From positions 310,001 to 374,000 of the forward strand of contig NZ_JYMT01000004.1 of the NCBI RefSeq assembly GCF_000938305.1: a stretch of 64,000 nucleotides of DNA, read 5' to 3'. A program made the translations under genes and the position numbers. Source of the stretch: Bradyrhizobium sp. LTSP885 (GTDB lineage: Bacteria; Pseudomonadota; Alphaproteobacteria; Rhizobiales; Xanthobacteraceae). Below the pieces are notes generated by a model that ran no database searches, was not told where the DNA came from, and saw only the letters and a list, made by a program, of their open reading frames with translations. Shown here in pieces: positions 38,081-47,727 of the stretch (position 1 is its first letter; every line of letters begins with the position of its first letter).

Positions 38081-39358
38081 ATGACAGCACCACGCGATAA
38101 ATTCGGCCGGCCGATCGTTGTCGTGACCGGCATGGGAATCGTGACCTCGCTCGGCGCCGGCAAGACCGATAACTGGAACCGGCTGACCGCGGGCGAATCC
38201 GGTATCAAGACGGTGACGCGTTTCCCGATCGACGGCATGAAGACGACGATGGCCGGTGCGGTCGACTTCGTCACCGTCGAGCCCTTCTCTTCGACCAGCC
38301 TGTCCGAGCGCCTCGCGGTGATCGCCACCGAGGAAGCGCTCGAGCAATCCGGCGTCGGCACAAGGGGCGACTTTCCGGGGCCGATGTTTCTTGCGGTCGC
38401 TCCGGTCGAGACCGAATGGCCGCAACGGCTGGAGGTCGCGCGCTCCGTCGAGAAGCGAGACTTCGGAATCATCGACTATCTGGCGGCCTGTGGTAATGGC
38501 CAGTTCACCCATTATCACCGCCGCTTCACGTTCGGGTCGGTCGCACTCCACCTCGCCGATACCTTCGGCACCAAGGGATCGCCGATTTCGCTGTCGACGG
38601 CCTGCGCGTCAGGCGCCACCGCCATCCAGCTCGGCGTCGAGGCGATCCGCCGCGGCGAAGCCGATGCGGCGCTGTGCATCGCGACCGATGGCTCGGTCAA
38701 TCCCGAAGCCATGGTGCGCTTCTCGCTGCTGTCGGCCCTCTCCACCCAGAACGATCCGCCGCAGGGCGCCTCGAAGCCGTTCTCGAAGAACCGCGATGGT
38801 TTCGTGATGGCCGAAGGCGCCGGCGCGCTGGTGCTGGAGAGCTACGACGCGGCGATGGCCCGCGGCGCGCGCATCCTCGGCGTCGTCGCCGGCTGCGGCG
38901 AGCTCACCGACTCCTTCCACCGCACTCGTTCGAGCCCCGACGGCAAGCCAGCGATCGGCTGCGTGCGCAAGACGCTTGCCGACGCGGGCATGGAGCCGGG
39001 CCAGATCGACCACATCAACGCGCACGGCACCTCGACCCCGGAAAACGACAAGATGGAATATCTTGCGACCTCGGCCGTGTTCGGCGACCATACGCCGAAT
39101 ATCCCGGTGTCGTCGAACAAGTCGGCGGTCGGCCACACCATCTCGGCCGCCGGCGCCGTCGAAGCGATCTACTCGCTGCTCACGCTCGAGCATCAGCGGA
39201 TTCCGCCGACCATCAATTACGAGGTGCCGGATCCCGCAATTCCGTTCGATGTGGTCGGCAACAAGGCGCGCGACGCGCGCGTCACCGCCGTGATGTCGAA
39301 CTCGTTCGGCTTCGGCGGGCAAAATGCCTCGCTGATCCTGACGCGAGAGCCGGCCTAG
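38081..39358 (+). CDS. fabF1XL: Beta-ketoacyl-ACP synthase FabF1XL
   Basis: A 425-residue condensing enzyme with a complete Cys-His-His triad: STACASGAT (C175), NAHGTSTP, and VGHTISAAGA. It elongates the AcpXL-bound acyl chain, likely as a heterodimer with the product of the preceding gene. The stop codon sits at the centre of a perfect 28-bp palindrome (39343-39370). Confidence 0.94.
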   Translation: MTAPRDKFGRPIVVVTGMGIVTSLGAGKTDNWNRLTAGESGIKTVTRFPIDGMKTTMAGAVDFVTVEPFSSTSLSERLAVIATEEALEQSGVGTRGDFPGPMFLAVAPVETEWPQRLEVARSVEKRDFGIIDYLAACGNGQFTHYHRRFTFGSVALHLADTFGTKGSPISLSTACASGATAIQLGVEAIRRGEADAALCIATDGSVNPEAMVRFSLLSALSTQNDPPQGASKPFSKNRDGFVMAEGAGALVLESYDAAMARGARILGVVAGCGELTDSFHRTRSSPDGKPAIGCVRKTLADAGMEPGQIDHINAHGTSTPENDKMEYLATSAVFGDHTPNIPVSSNKSAVGHTISAAGAVEAIYSLLTLEHQRIPPTINYEVPDPAIPFDVVGNKARDARVTAVMSNSFGFGGQNASLILTREPA

Positions 39359-39370
39359 GCCGGCTCTCGC
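39343..39370. promoter_or_regulatory. Perfect 28-bp palindrome over the fabF1XL stop codon
   Basis: The arms GCGAGAGCCGGCC and its complement meet at TA, the first two bases of the TAG stop. As RNA it would form a very stable GC stem before lpxXL. There is no T tract, so it is probably not an intrinsic terminator. It may adjust expression or mRNA stability of lpxXL. Confidence 0.5.
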
Positions 39371-39378
39371 TTCGCACA

Positions 39379-40314
39379 ATGAAACGTCTGCTCCTTCGCA
39401 CCAAAGCGCGCCTGCGCGACGCCACCAAGCCCGCAACCGAGGCCGCGGTCGGCGCCTTGACGGTCGGCCTGTTGCGGACCGCGCGCTATTTCGATCCGGA
39501 CAAGACGGCGAGGTTCTTCGGCCGCGCTACGCATTTCATCGGCCGCCGGCTGCGCGAGGATCGCATCGGCCGCGAGAACCTCAAGGCTGCCTTCCCGGAA
39601 AAGTCGCCGGAGGAGATTGAGCAAATCCTCACGGGGGTCTGGCACAATCTCGGGCGCCTCGGTGCCGAGTTCGCGCATCTCGATCACATCTGGGACTATG
39701 ACGTCGCTCATCCCGAGAAGCCCAGCCGCGTCGAATTCTCGCCGCGGAGCAAGGAGCTGTTCGACCGGCTCCGTGACGACGGCAAGCCGGCGCTGTTCTT
39801 TGCGGCGCATCTCGGTAACTGGGAGCTTCCCGCACTTGCCGCGGTCGCCCACGGGCTCGATGCCGCGATCCTGTTCCGGCGACCGAACATCGAATCCGCC
39901 GACCGCGCCATCGAGCGTATCCGGCAGGTCAAGATGGGCACGCTGGTGCCGGCCGGCCGCGACGCGCCGTTCAAGCTGGGGCAGGCCCTGCAGAACGGCC
40001 AACACGTCGCGATGCTGGTCGACCAGTACCTGACCAACGGCGTTCCGGTCACCTTCTTTGGCCGCAAGACCACCGCCAACCCGCTGCTGGCGCGACTGCG
40101 CCGGCAGGTCGACTGCCCGATCCACGGCACGCGGATCATCCGCCTGCCCGACGGCCGCTTCCGCGGTGAAGTGTCGGAGGAAGTGAAGCCGGTGTTCGAT
40201 GCATCCGGCCAGATCGACGTCCAGGGCACGATGCAGGCGGTCACCGATGTCGTCGAGAGCTGGGTCCGCGAATATCCGGATCAGTGGCTCTGGCTGCACC
40301 GAAGGTGGCGTTAG
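39379..40314 (+). CDS. lpxXL: Very-long-chain lipid A acyltransferase LpxXL
   Basis: A 311-residue LpxL/LpxM-family acyltransferase that moves the very-long-chain acyl group from AcpXL to lipid A at the inner membrane. The catalytic motif is HLGNWE (H144, E149), and a short hydrophobic segment lies near the N-terminus (about residues 21-35). The ATG at 39379 opens the domain; an upstream continuation in frame would run through fabF1XL. It is the last gene of the cluster. The alcohol-dehydrogenase-like fabXL that precedes lpxXL in some rhizobia is missing here. Confidence 0.93.
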   Translation: MKRLLLRTKARLRDATKPATEAAVGALTVGLLRTARYFDPDKTARFFGRATHFIGRRLREDRIGRENLKAAFPEKSPEEIEQILTGVWHNLGRLGAEFAHLDHIWDYDVAHPEKPSRVEFSPRSKELFDRLRDDGKPALFFAAHLGNWELPALAAVAHGLDAAILFRRPNIESADRAIERIRQVKMGTLVPAGRDAPFKLGQALQNGQHVAMLVDQYLTNGVPVTFFGRKTTANPLLARLRRQVDCPIHGTRIIRLPDGRFRGEVSEEVKPVFDASGQIDVQGTMQAVTDVVESWVREYPDQWLWLHRRWR

Positions 40315-40323
40315 CGCTTCGCG

Positions 40324-41430
40324 TCACTTCCCCGTCTTCACCCGGGTCCACAGGCGATTGATGATCCGCTGCGTAGCGGGATCGCGCGCCATGATCACGA
40401 ACAGCTTCTGCTGCATCGCCTCGTCCGGATAGATGTTCTTGTCGTTGATGATAACAGGGTCGATCAGCTTCTGGCTCGCCAGATTGCCGTTGGCGTAGGA
40501 CAGGAAGTTCGAGTTCTTGGCGGCGATGTCGGGACGATAGAGGTAGTTGATCAGCTCATAGGCTTCAGTGACGTTCTTCGCATCGGCAGGGATCGCGAGA
40601 TTGTCGAAGAACATCTGCGCGCCCTCCTTCGGGATCGTGTAGCCGATCTCGACCCCGGTCTTGGCCTCCGCCGCGCGGCTGCGCGCCTGCATGATGTCGC
40701 CCGACCAACCGACCACGAAGCAGATTTCGCCCGAAGCCAGCGCGCTGAGATATTCGGACGAATGGAATTTGCGGACATAGGGCCGGATCTTGATGACGAG
40801 ATCGGCGGCCTTCTCCAGGTCGGCCTGCTTGGTCGAATTCGGATCGAGACCGAGATAGCTCAGCGCTGCCGGCAGGATATCGTCGGCGGAGTCCAGCATA
40901 TGGATGCCGCAATCCTTGAACTTGGCGAGGTTCTCCGGCTTGAACACCATGTCCCAGCTGTCGATCTTCGCATCGGGGCCGAGGATCTGCTTGATCATCT
41001 TGACGTTGTAGCCGATGCCGGTGGTGCCCCACATGTAGTTGGCGCCGTAATTGTTGCCGGGATCGTAGGTCGCGAGCTGCTTCGTCACCACCGGCCAGGC
41101 ATTGGCGAGGTTCGGCAGCTTCGACTTGTCGAAGCTCAAAAACACCTTGGCGGTGATCTGGCGCTGCAGGAAATAGCCGGTCGGCACCACGACGTCGTAG
41201 CCCGACTTGCCGGCAAGCAGCCGCGTCTCCAGCGTCTCGTTGGCGTCGAAAGTGTCGTAGACGACCTTGATGCCGGTCTCCTTGGTGAAGTCCTCCAGCA
41301 CGCCCGGCGCCATATAGTTCGACCAATTGTAGAAATTGACCGTGCGCTGCTCCGCACCGGCGGAGACAGAGAACAGCAGAGCCGCGGCGACGACGCCGAT
41401 CAGGCTGACGTACCGGCTCTGCTCTCTCAT
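40324..41430 (-). CDS. Polyamine-type ABC substrate-binding protein (PotF/PotD family)
   Basis: A 368-residue periplasmic binding protein with a signal peptide (cleavage near SAGA). The family core is visible: VNFYNWSNYMAPGVLEDF at the N-terminus, ANYMWGTTGIGYN and NFLSYANGN. It probably binds putrescine or spermidine. No potGHI-type ATPase or permease gene is nearby, so it must use a transporter encoded elsewhere or act alone. It ends 9 bp from the convergent lpxXL. Confidence 0.9.
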   Translation of the reverse strand: MREQSRYVSLIGVVAAALLFSVSAGAEQRTVNFYNWSNYMAPGVLEDFTKETGIKVVYDTFDANETLETRLLAGKSGYDVVVPTGYFLQRQITAKVFLSFDKSKLPNLANAWPVVTKQLATYDPGNNYGANYMWGTTGIGYNVKMIKQILGPDAKIDSWDMVFKPENLAKFKDCGIHMLDSADDILPAALSYLGLDPNSTKQADLEKAADLVIKIRPYVRKFHSSEYLSALASGEICFVVGWSGDIMQARSRAAEAKTGVEIGYTIPKEGAQMFFDNLAIPADAKNVTEAYELINYLYRPDIAAKNSNFLSYANGNLASQKLIDPVIINDKNIYPDEAMQQKLFVIMARDPATQRIINRLWTRVKTGK

Positions 41431-41436
41431 CCCGGC

Positions 41437-42606
41437 TTACCTCTTCCGGCGGTGGACCGCGTCCGACAGACGCTCCAGCGCAGTGTCGAGCGTTGCGTCC
41501 TTCTTGGAAAAACAAAACCGCACAACCGACGTTACCGCGTCCTGCTCGTAGAACGCGGACACCGGAATCGCCGCGACCTTGTAGTCCTGGACGATACGCC
41601 AGCAGAACTCCGCATCGGTTTCGTTGAGCCCGAGCGGCGACAGGTCCACGGTGAGGAAGTAGGTCCCCTGCGACTTCAGGACCGGGAAGCCGATGCTTTC
41701 CAGCCCCTTGGTAAGACGGTCGCGGCTCCGCGCCATATCCTTGCGCATCTCTAGGAAATAGTCGTCCGGCTTGTTGAGGCCATAAGCGACGGCGGCCTGC
41801 AGATTGGGCGCCGTCGTGAAGGTGAGAAACTGGTGCACCTTGGCGGCCACGCGCAACAGCGGCGGCGCGGCACAGACGAAGCCGACCTTCCATCCGGTCA
41901 GCGAGAAGATCTTGCCGGCGCTGCCGATCTTGATAGTGCGATCGCGCATGCCCGGGATCGTGATCAGCGGAATGTGTTCGCGGCCGTCGAACACCACGTG
42001 CTCCCAGACCTCGTCGCAGATCGCGACGCTGTCGAACTCCTGGCAGAACCGCGCCAGCAATTCGAGGTCCTCGCGCGGATAGACCACCGCCGCCGGGTTG
42101 AGCGGATTGTTGAACAGCACCGCCTTGGTCTTGTGATTGAAGGCGCTCCGCAGCATCTCCTCGTTAAGCCGCCAGTGCGGCGGCTCAAGACGCAGCAGCC
42201 GCGGAATGCCGCCCGCCTGCCGGATGATCGGCAGATAGGAATCATAGACCGGCTGGAACACGATCACTTCATCGCCGGGCTCGACGACGGCGAGGATCGC
42301 CGAGGTCAACGCCTCGGTGCCGCCCGACGTCACCATCACCTCGGTCATCGGGTCGAGGCTGAGCCCGTGCCAACGGCCATAGTGCGACGCGATCGCCTGC
42401 CTGAGCTCCGGAATGCCCATCATCGACGGGTACTGGTTGTAGCCGTTCAGCGAGGCGTCAGCGGCGGCGCGGCGGATATCCTCCGGTCCGGGATCGTCGG
42501 GAAAGCCCTGGCCAAGATTGATGGCGTTGTTGTCGCGCGCGGCCTGCGACATCGCCTCGAAGATCGTGACGGGAAGGTCCGCGAAGACCTTGTTCATGGA
42601 GGTCAT
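41437..42606 (-). CDS. Class I/II aminotransferase
   Basis: A 389-residue PLP enzyme of fold type I, near kynurenine/methionine-type aminotransferases. The motif NLGQGFPDDPGPEDI opens the protein, the PLP aspartate is in AICDEVWEHVVFD, and the lysine is in GSAGKIFSLTGWKVGF. It sits 8 bp after the rhodanese gene and 6 bp before the PotF-like gene on the same strand, so the three may be an operon. The specific amino acid cannot be told. Confidence 0.92.
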   Translation of the reverse strand: MTSMNKVFADLPVTIFEAMSQAARDNNAINLGQGFPDDPGPEDIRRAAADASLNGYNQYPSMMGIPELRQAIASHYGRWHGLSLDPMTEVMVTSGGTEALTSAILAVVEPGDEVIVFQPVYDSYLPIIRQAGGIPRLLRLEPPHWRLNEEMLRSAFNHKTKAVLFNNPLNPAAVVYPREDLELLARFCQEFDSVAICDEVWEHVVFDGREHIPLITIPGMRDRTIKIGSAGKIFSLTGWKVGFVCAAPPLLRVAAKVHQFLTFTTAPNLQAAVAYGLNKPDDYFLEMRKDMARSRDRLTKGLESIGFPVLKSQGTYFLTVDLSPLGLNETDAEFCWRIVQDYKVAAIPVSAFYEQDAVTSVVRFCFSKKDATLDTALERLSDAVHRRKR

Positions 42607-42614
42607 GTCGGAGA

Positions 42615-42944
42615 TCAGCCGCCCGTCTTGGTCGGCAATCCCGCTGCCTTCCAGCCGATGATGCCGCCGGCCAGATGCTTGTCATACGGCAGGCCCGCGG
42701 CCTGCGCCGCCAGCGAGGCCGTTACTGAGCGCTTGCCGGAGCGGCAGGCGAACACCACCTGCTTGCCCTTTGGGTCGGGAATCGCCGACGGATCGAAGGT
42801 CGACAGCGGCACCACGACGCCATCGGGATAGGCCTCGACGGCAACCTCATTCGGCTCGCGGACGTCGACCAGGAGATAGCGTCCATCAGCTATTCCCTTC
42901 GACACCTCGTCCGGAAACAAATCTTCCACGTTGTGGTCCGCCAC
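42615..42944 (-). CDS. Rhodanese-like sulfurtransferase
   Basis: A 109-residue single-domain rhodanese. The active cysteine lies in VVFACRSGKRS, and the cysteine loop of six residues is of sulfurtransferase size. The signature LVDVREPNE is near the start. A GTG at 42944 is preferred because GGGAGGA lies close upstream; an ATG at 42983 would precede that site. It is the first gene of a possible operon with the aminotransferase. Confidence 0.9.
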   Translation of the reverse strand: MADHNVEDLFPDEVSKGIADGRYLLVDVREPNEVAVEAYPDGVVVPLSTFDPSAIPDPKGKQVVFACRSGKRSVTASLAAQAAGLPYDKHLAGGIIGWKAAGLPTKTGG

Positions 42945-43102
42945 GGAAAAATCCTCCCGACATATCAGATTGGCCGGCTTCACGCCCCGCCGGCCCGGGC
43001 CGCAAAGTCGCCTCTCGCGCCGAGAAAATCAAGCGCCACAAGCGACTTAAAGCACCGTCCGAAGCTTCCACGAGAGCCTTAGCTCGAGCCTCCCCGGCGT
43101 GG

Positions 43103-43549
43103 CTATTGAAGCTGCTTTGCAATCGGCCAGGCGCCATCAGGCGTTTGAGGCGCTGTGGCCCGGTAACCCCGTTGAAGGTAGAAATCCAGCGCATTCGAAC
43201 TGGCTTCGGCGCGGATCTCGCGGACACCACGCGACCGCATCAGGCTTTCGAGCGTGGCAAGCAAGCTGCCGCCGATGCCTCGGCCGGCAAATTCGGGGGC
43301 CATATACAGCCCTTCCAGATAGCTGCCGCGAATGGCGCCCCAGCCGGCTGTGACGCCATCGAGCTCGGCGACCCAAATCTCCAGCTCGCGAAGCTTTTGC
43401 TCCATGCCTGCGGGCGTGAGCTTCATCGCCCACGCCGCGGCTTCGTCGGCGGGAATTCCCTTCGAGGCGAGTTCGAGGATCGATGTCCGCCGAATCTCGA
43501 AGAGGCGAATTGCATCACCGGGCGCGGCTCGACGGTAGACAGGATTCAT
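43103..43549 (-). CDS. GNAT family N-acetyltransferase
   Basis: A 148-residue GCN5-type acetyltransferase. The acetyl-CoA-binding motif A is visible as YMAPEFAGRGIGGSLLATLE (about residues 82-101), followed by a C-terminal NALDFYLQRGY segment. The substrate is unknown. It stands alone, 30 bp downstream of kup on the same strand. Confidence 0.88.
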   Translation of the reverse strand: MNPVYRRAAPGDAIRLFEIRRTSILELASKGIPADEAAAWAMKLTPAGMEQKLRELEIWVAELDGVTAGWGAIRGSYLEGLYMAPEFAGRGIGGSLLATLESLMRSRGVREIRAEASSNALDFYLQRGYRATAPQTPDGAWPIAKQLQ

Positions 43550-43579
43550 CTCGGCGTACGGTCCCCCGAGGAGTTCAAA

Positions 43580-45505
43580 CTAGATCGTGACCTGCGTGCC
43601 GACCTCGACGACCCGGCCGGTCGGAATCTGGAAATAGTCGGTGGCGTCGTTCGACGCGCGGCTGAGTGCAATGAACAGGTGGTCCTGCCAGCTCGGCATG
43701 CCGGAATGCGCCGCCGGCTTCAGCGCGCGACGCGACAGGAAGAACGAGGTCGACATGATGTCGAACTGCCAGCCGAGCTTGCGGGCGATCGCCAGCGTCT
43801 TCGGCACGTTCGGCGATTCCATGAAGCCGAATTTCAGGGTCACCTTGGAGAACGTCTCGCTCAGCTGCTCCATTCGCACGCGCTCGGACGGGTCGATGCG
43901 CGGCGTTGGCGCGGTCTCGATGGTGAGGATGATGTTCTTCTGATGCAGCACCTTGTAGTGCTTCAGGCTGTGCATCAGCGCGGTCGGCGCGCTGACGGGA
44001 TCGCTGGTCAGGAACACCGCGGTGCCGGAGACCCGCTGCGGCGGCCGCTTCTCGAGCATCGCGACGAGATCCGCGAGCGGGAATTCCAGCTTGCGCGACT
44101 TCTCGAACAACAGCCGGCTGCCATGGCGCCAGGTGTACATCACGACGATCATGGCAGCGCCGAGCGCAAGCGGCACCCAGCCCCCCTCCCAGACCTTGAG
44201 CAGGTTCGCGGCAAGGAAAGTCAGATCGAGGAACAGGAACGGGGCGATCAGGGCCGCGGCTGCGAACGGCGACCATTTCCAGACCCGCCAGATCACGACA
44301 AACCCCATCATCGCCGTCACCACCATGGTGCCGGTCACCGAGATGCCGTAGGCCGATGCGAGCGCGCTGGAGGAGCGGAACATCAGCACCAACAGGATCA
44401 CCGCGATGAGCAGCAGCCGGTTGATGCGGGGCATGTAGATCTGCCCGGAATGCGCTTCCGAGGTGTGGCGGATTTCAAAGCGCGGCAACAGCCCGAGCTG
44501 GATCGCCTGTCGCGTCAGCGAATAGGCCCCGGTGATGACGGCCTGGCTCGCGATCACGGTCGCGAGCGTCGCAAGCGCGACCATCGGGATCAGCGCCCAG
44601 TCCGGGAACATCAGGAAGAACGGATTCTCGATCGCCTTGGGATCGGCAAGCAAGAGCGCCGCCTGCCCCATGTAATTGAGCGTCAGCGACGGCAGCACGA
44701 TGAACAGCCACGCGGTCTGGATCGGACGCTTGCCGAAATGGCCGAGGTCGGCATAGAGCGCTTCCGCGCCGGTCACGGCAAGGAAGACCGCACCGAGGGT
44801 GACGAAGCCGATCACGCCGTGATGCAGCATGAACGATACTGCGTGGATCGGGTTGAGCGCGTAAAGCACCTCGGGATGCCGCGCGATCTGCGGCAGCGCC
44901 GCAATTGCGATGATCGCGAACCACACGCACATCACGGGTCCGAAGAAGGCCGCGACGCGCGCGGTGCCGCGCGACTGCACCGAGAACAGGATGACCAGGA
45001 TGATCACCGTGAGCGGGACGACGTAGGGATCGAAGGTCGAGGTCACGAGCTTGATGCCTTCGACCGCCGACAGCACCGACAGCGCCGGTGTGATGACGGC
45101 ATCGCCATAGAACAACGCGCCGCTGATGATGCCGAGCAGCACGATCGCGCCGGCGCCCTTGGTGACCGCGCGCTGCGCCAGCGCCATCAGCGCCAGCGTC
45201 CCGCCCTCGCCGTGATTGTCGGCACGAAGCAGGACCACGACATATTTCAGCGTGACGACGATGATCAGCGCCCACAGGATCAGCGAGAGCACGCCGAGCA
45301 CCGCATGCGCCATCGGCTCTGCTTCGGAGCCGCTGGCCGCGACTACGGCTTCGCGCAGCGCGTAAAGCGGGCTGGTGCCGATGTCGCCATAGACGACACC
45401 GATGCTGCCGATCATCAGAGCCTTGAAGCCTGCGGTAGAATGCGCTTCGCCATGACCATTGGCCGCGGGCGTTTCCGCCGCGGTGATCGCACTCTCGGAT
45501 GACAT
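43580..45505 (-). CDS. kup: Kup potassium uptake protein
   Basis: A 641-residue K+/H+ symporter with about 12 membrane helices and a C-terminal cytoplasmic domain. The family motif [17 protein letters not shown] is near residue 36, and [19 protein letters not shown] is further on. It takes up potassium at the inner membrane. The ATG at 45505 is chosen over 45580 because the longer form adds an unrelated arginine-rich tail. Confidence 0.95.
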   Translation of the reverse strand: MSSESAITAAETPAANGHGEAHSTAGFKALMIGSIGVVYGDIGTSPLYALREAVVAASGSEAEPMAHAVLGVLSLILWALIIVVTLKYVVVLLRADNHGEGGTLALMALAQRAVTKGAGAIVLLGIISGALFYGDAVITPALSVLSAVEGIKLVTSTFDPYVVPLTVIILVILFSVQSRGTARVAAFFGPVMCVWFAIIAIAALPQIARHPEVLYALNPIHAVSFMLHHGVIGFVTLGAVFLAVTGAEALYADLGHFGKRPIQTAWLFIVLPSLTLNYMGQAALLLADPKAIENPFFLMFPDWALIPMVALATLATVIASQAVITGAYSLTRQAIQLGLLPRFEIRHTSEAHSGQIYMPRINRLLLIAVILLVLMFRSSSALASAYGISVTGTMVVTAMMGFVVIWRVWKWSPFAAAALIAPFLFLDLTFLAANLLKVWEGGWVPLALGAAMIVVMYTWRHGSRLLFEKSRKLEFPLADLVAMLEKRPPQRVSGTAVFLTSDPVSAPTALMHSLKHYKVLHQKNIILTIETAPTPRIDPSERVRMEQLSETFSKVTLKFGFMESPNVPKTLAIARKLGWQFDIMSTSFFLSRRALKPAAHSGMPSWQDHLFIALSRASNDATDYFQIPTGRVVEVGTQVTI

Positions 45506-45709
45506 GGGAAGGCGCGCCTCTATCCTCTGCCGCACTGCACAACGCGGCGTCGCAGGGCTATACTCCCGGCGTGAATGCATAGGTTAGCACGGATTCAGGC
45601 CTCCGGCATGCGGTTTACGCATGGATCGGGATACCTCCAGTTGCGATTCCGAAACCAAATCAACCGGTTACCTGAATATCCGTCTCCGCGACCTCGCCGA
45701 TCGCCCGGC

Positions 45710-46540
45710 TTACGGCTTCAGATCCGGCGGCAACGGCGGATTTTCCTTCATCAACGTGATGGTGACGCGGCGGTTCGCCGGCAGCGTCGGATCGTCGGGA
45801 AACAGCGGCTGGCCATCAGCTTTGCCCGATACCGCGAAGATATGGGCCGACGGCAATCCTTCGCGCTCAAGGATCTGCCGCACGACATTGGCGCGATCCG
45901 CGGACAGGTCGAAGGCGTCGTAATCGCTGCGCGCCGGCACGAAGCCTGCGGCAGTATGCCCGACGATCGAAACCCGCAGCGGCGTTGCCTTCAGCGGCGC
46001 GGCGAGCTTCTGGATCAGCCGGCGCGTGCGGTCATACGGCACCTTGGAGCCGTCGGCGAACATCGAACGGCCGTCCTGGTCGACGATCTCGAGGTTGAGC
46101 CCCTCATTGGTCTCCTCGAACATGATGTTCTTGGAGATCTCGGTCAGCTCCGGCATGTCCTGCAGCGCCTGCCGCAGCGAAGCGGAGGCGAGCGCGAATT
46201 CGCGGTCGATCTGCAGCCGCGCGCCGTTGAGCTGGCTGCGCTCCTGCTGGTCCGGCGTCGGATTGGCGGAGGATTCCTCCGGCGAGATGTGATCGACATT
46301 CTTCAGCTTCGGCCGCGTCGGCAGGCCGTCCGACTCGATGATGCCGGAATAGCGGACGTTGGTCTGCACGCCGAAGGCGTCGCGCATCGAGCCGGCGACG
46401 ATCTTCAGCTTGTTGTTGTCCATGGTGGAGAAGGCGACGAGCATCACGAAGAAGCTCATCATCAGACCCATCAGGTCCGCGAACGTCACGAACCAGCCGT
46501 GACCTCCGCCATGTGCATCGCCGCGCTTTTTCTTCGCCAT
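45710..46540 (-). CDS. motB: Flagellar motor stator protein MotB-like
   Basis: A 276-residue stator protein. A short basic N-terminus is followed by one membrane helix (FADLMGLMMSFFVMLVAF) with the ion-binding aspartate D22, and then by a periplasmic OmpA-like peptidoglycan-binding domain (about 150-270, with VGHTAAGF and NRRVTITL). Together with the MotA-like product of the gene 33 bp upstream it would form the ion channel that drives the flagellar motor. No flagellar structural genes are nearby. Confidence 0.92.
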   Translation of the reverse strand: MAKKKRGDAHGGGHGWFVTFADLMGLMMSFFVMLVAFSTMDNNKLKIVAGSMRDAFGVQTNVRYSGIIESDGLPTRPKLKNVDHISPEESSANPTPDQQERSQLNGARLQIDREFALASASLRQALQDMPELTEISKNIMFEETNEGLNLEIVDQDGRSMFADGSKVPYDRTRRLIQKLAAPLKATPLRVSIVGHTAAGFVPARSDYDAFDLSADRANVVRQILEREGLPSAHIFAVSGKADGQPLFPDDPTLPANRRVTITLMKENPPLPPDLKP

Positions 46541-46573
46541 CGATCAAGATTCCCGGACGCGCCGCCCCACCCC

Positions 46574-47347
46574 TTAGGCCGGGACCGGCTCGCCCTCCTC
46601 GTGGCGATGTTTTTCCGGCAGATAGGCCAGCAGCATTTCGCGGACCAGCGCCGGGCTCTTGGAATCGCGGATCATCAGGATGCCGTCGATGATCAGCGTG
46701 CGGTTGGTCTCCTCGTCGAGCAGCTTGCCGTGCAGCTTGTCGGCGATCGGCAGACAGAACAGGTTGGCGACCAGAGCGCCGTACAGGGTCGCGAGCAGCG
46801 CGGTCGCCATGAACGGGCCGAGCTTGGAGGGGTCGGTCATGTTGGCGAACATCTGCACCATGCCGATCAGCGTGCCGATCATGCCGAACGCCGGCGCGCA
46901 GTCGCCGATCGCGCGATAGATCTTGCTGCCCTCGTCGAGGTGCATCAGGAAATTGTCGCGGTCGCGTTCCAGATTGTCGCGGATGAATTCGAGGTCGTAA
47001 CCGTCGGCGACGTAGCGGATGCCCTTGGCGAGGAACGCCTCGTTGGTCTCGACCTTTTCGAGACCGACCGGGCCCTGCTTGCGGGCGATCTCGGCGATGC
47101 GGGCGAGCTCGTCGACGAGGTCACGGGCCGACAGCCGGCTCATGGTGAAGGCGTATTTGGCGCCGAGCGGCAGGCCGTGCAGCATCACGCCGAGCGGAAA
47201 GCGGATCATGGTGGCTGCGACCGAACCACCGAAGATGATGATCATGGCATGTTCGGAAATGAACATGTGGACGTCGCCGCCCAACAGCATCATCACCGCG
47301 ATGACGATGACGCCAGCCAACAGCCCGGCGCCGGTCATGATATCCAT
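46574..47347 (-). CDS. motA: Flagellar motor stator protein MotA-like
   Basis: A 257-residue protein of the MotA/TolQ/ExbB family with four membrane helices and a large cytoplasmic loop. The proline/glycine-rich helix CAPAFGMIGTLIGMVQMF is the family signature. It pairs with MotB to carry protons (or sodium, as in PomA). The ATG at 47347 is preferred; 47359 adds four residues. A 13-bp palindrome lies about 83 bp upstream. Confidence 0.92.
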   Translation of the reverse strand: MDIMTGAGLLAGVIVIAVMMLLGGDVHMFISEHAMIIIFGGSVAATMIRFPLGVMLHGLPLGAKYAFTMSRLSARDLVDELARIAEIARKQGPVGLEKVETNEAFLAKGIRYVADGYDLEFIRDNLERDRDNFLMHLDEGSKIYRAIGDCAPAFGMIGTLIGMVQMFANMTDPSKLGPFMATALLATLYGALVANLFCLPIADKLHGKLLDEETNRTLIIDGILMIRDSKSPALVREMLLAYLPEKHRHEEGEPVPA

Positions 47348-47429
47348 GGAAAACTCCAACGCGTACGCAACATCCGCCTGTCCTGGACGGCGCGCGCTCC
47401 AAGGCGGATCACGCGGAAAAACCCTAACG

Positions 47430-47442
47430 TTAATGCCATTAA
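47430..47442. promoter_or_regulatory. TTAATGCCATTAA palindrome upstream of motA
   Basis: A perfect dyad, TTAATG-C-CATTAA, is found in an AT-poor context in the leader of the stator genes. It could be a regulator site. No known regulator is matched. The rest of 47348-47597 shows no gene. Confidence 0.35.
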
Positions 47443-47597
47443 GGACGCGTTACCGAATTTGGTAGGGATAACAACGGGTAAACACGTCCCTTTTCGCGAT
47501 GTCGTTGAAGATGCTGGCTTTCCGCAACGGCCACCGCCGCGGCATGCGCAAAAACCCTCCCCGTAGAACATCGGACATGGGATAGCTGTCTGCTCAG

Positions 47598-47700
47598 GAG
47601 CGTTTTCGAGCGAAGTGGGTACCGGTTCGCGCCGGGAAAACGCGTCAAAACAAGAATCTAGAGCTCCGTTCCGATTCCATCGGAACGGAAATAGCTCTAG
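47598..47700. repeat. Palindromic dispersed repeat R1, copy C
   Basis: A full-length copy of R1, with GCGTTTTC...GAAAACGC and CTAGAGC...GCTCTAG hairpins, in the leader of the quinone oxidoreductase gene. It ends 27 bp before that start codon. Confidence 0.88.
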
Positions 47701-47727
47701 AGGGAACGAACCAGCGGGAAGCAGCGG

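Noticed and set aside
38674..39378. Upstream extension of the lpxXL frame
   Set aside because: The extension is out of frame with fabF1XL and overlaps its coding sequence; the ATG at 39379 begins the acyltransferase domain.
42770..45502. A 910-codon open frame on the plus strand
   Set aside because: It is the antisense shadow of kup, the GNAT gene and the rhodanese gene, with composition typical of such shadows.
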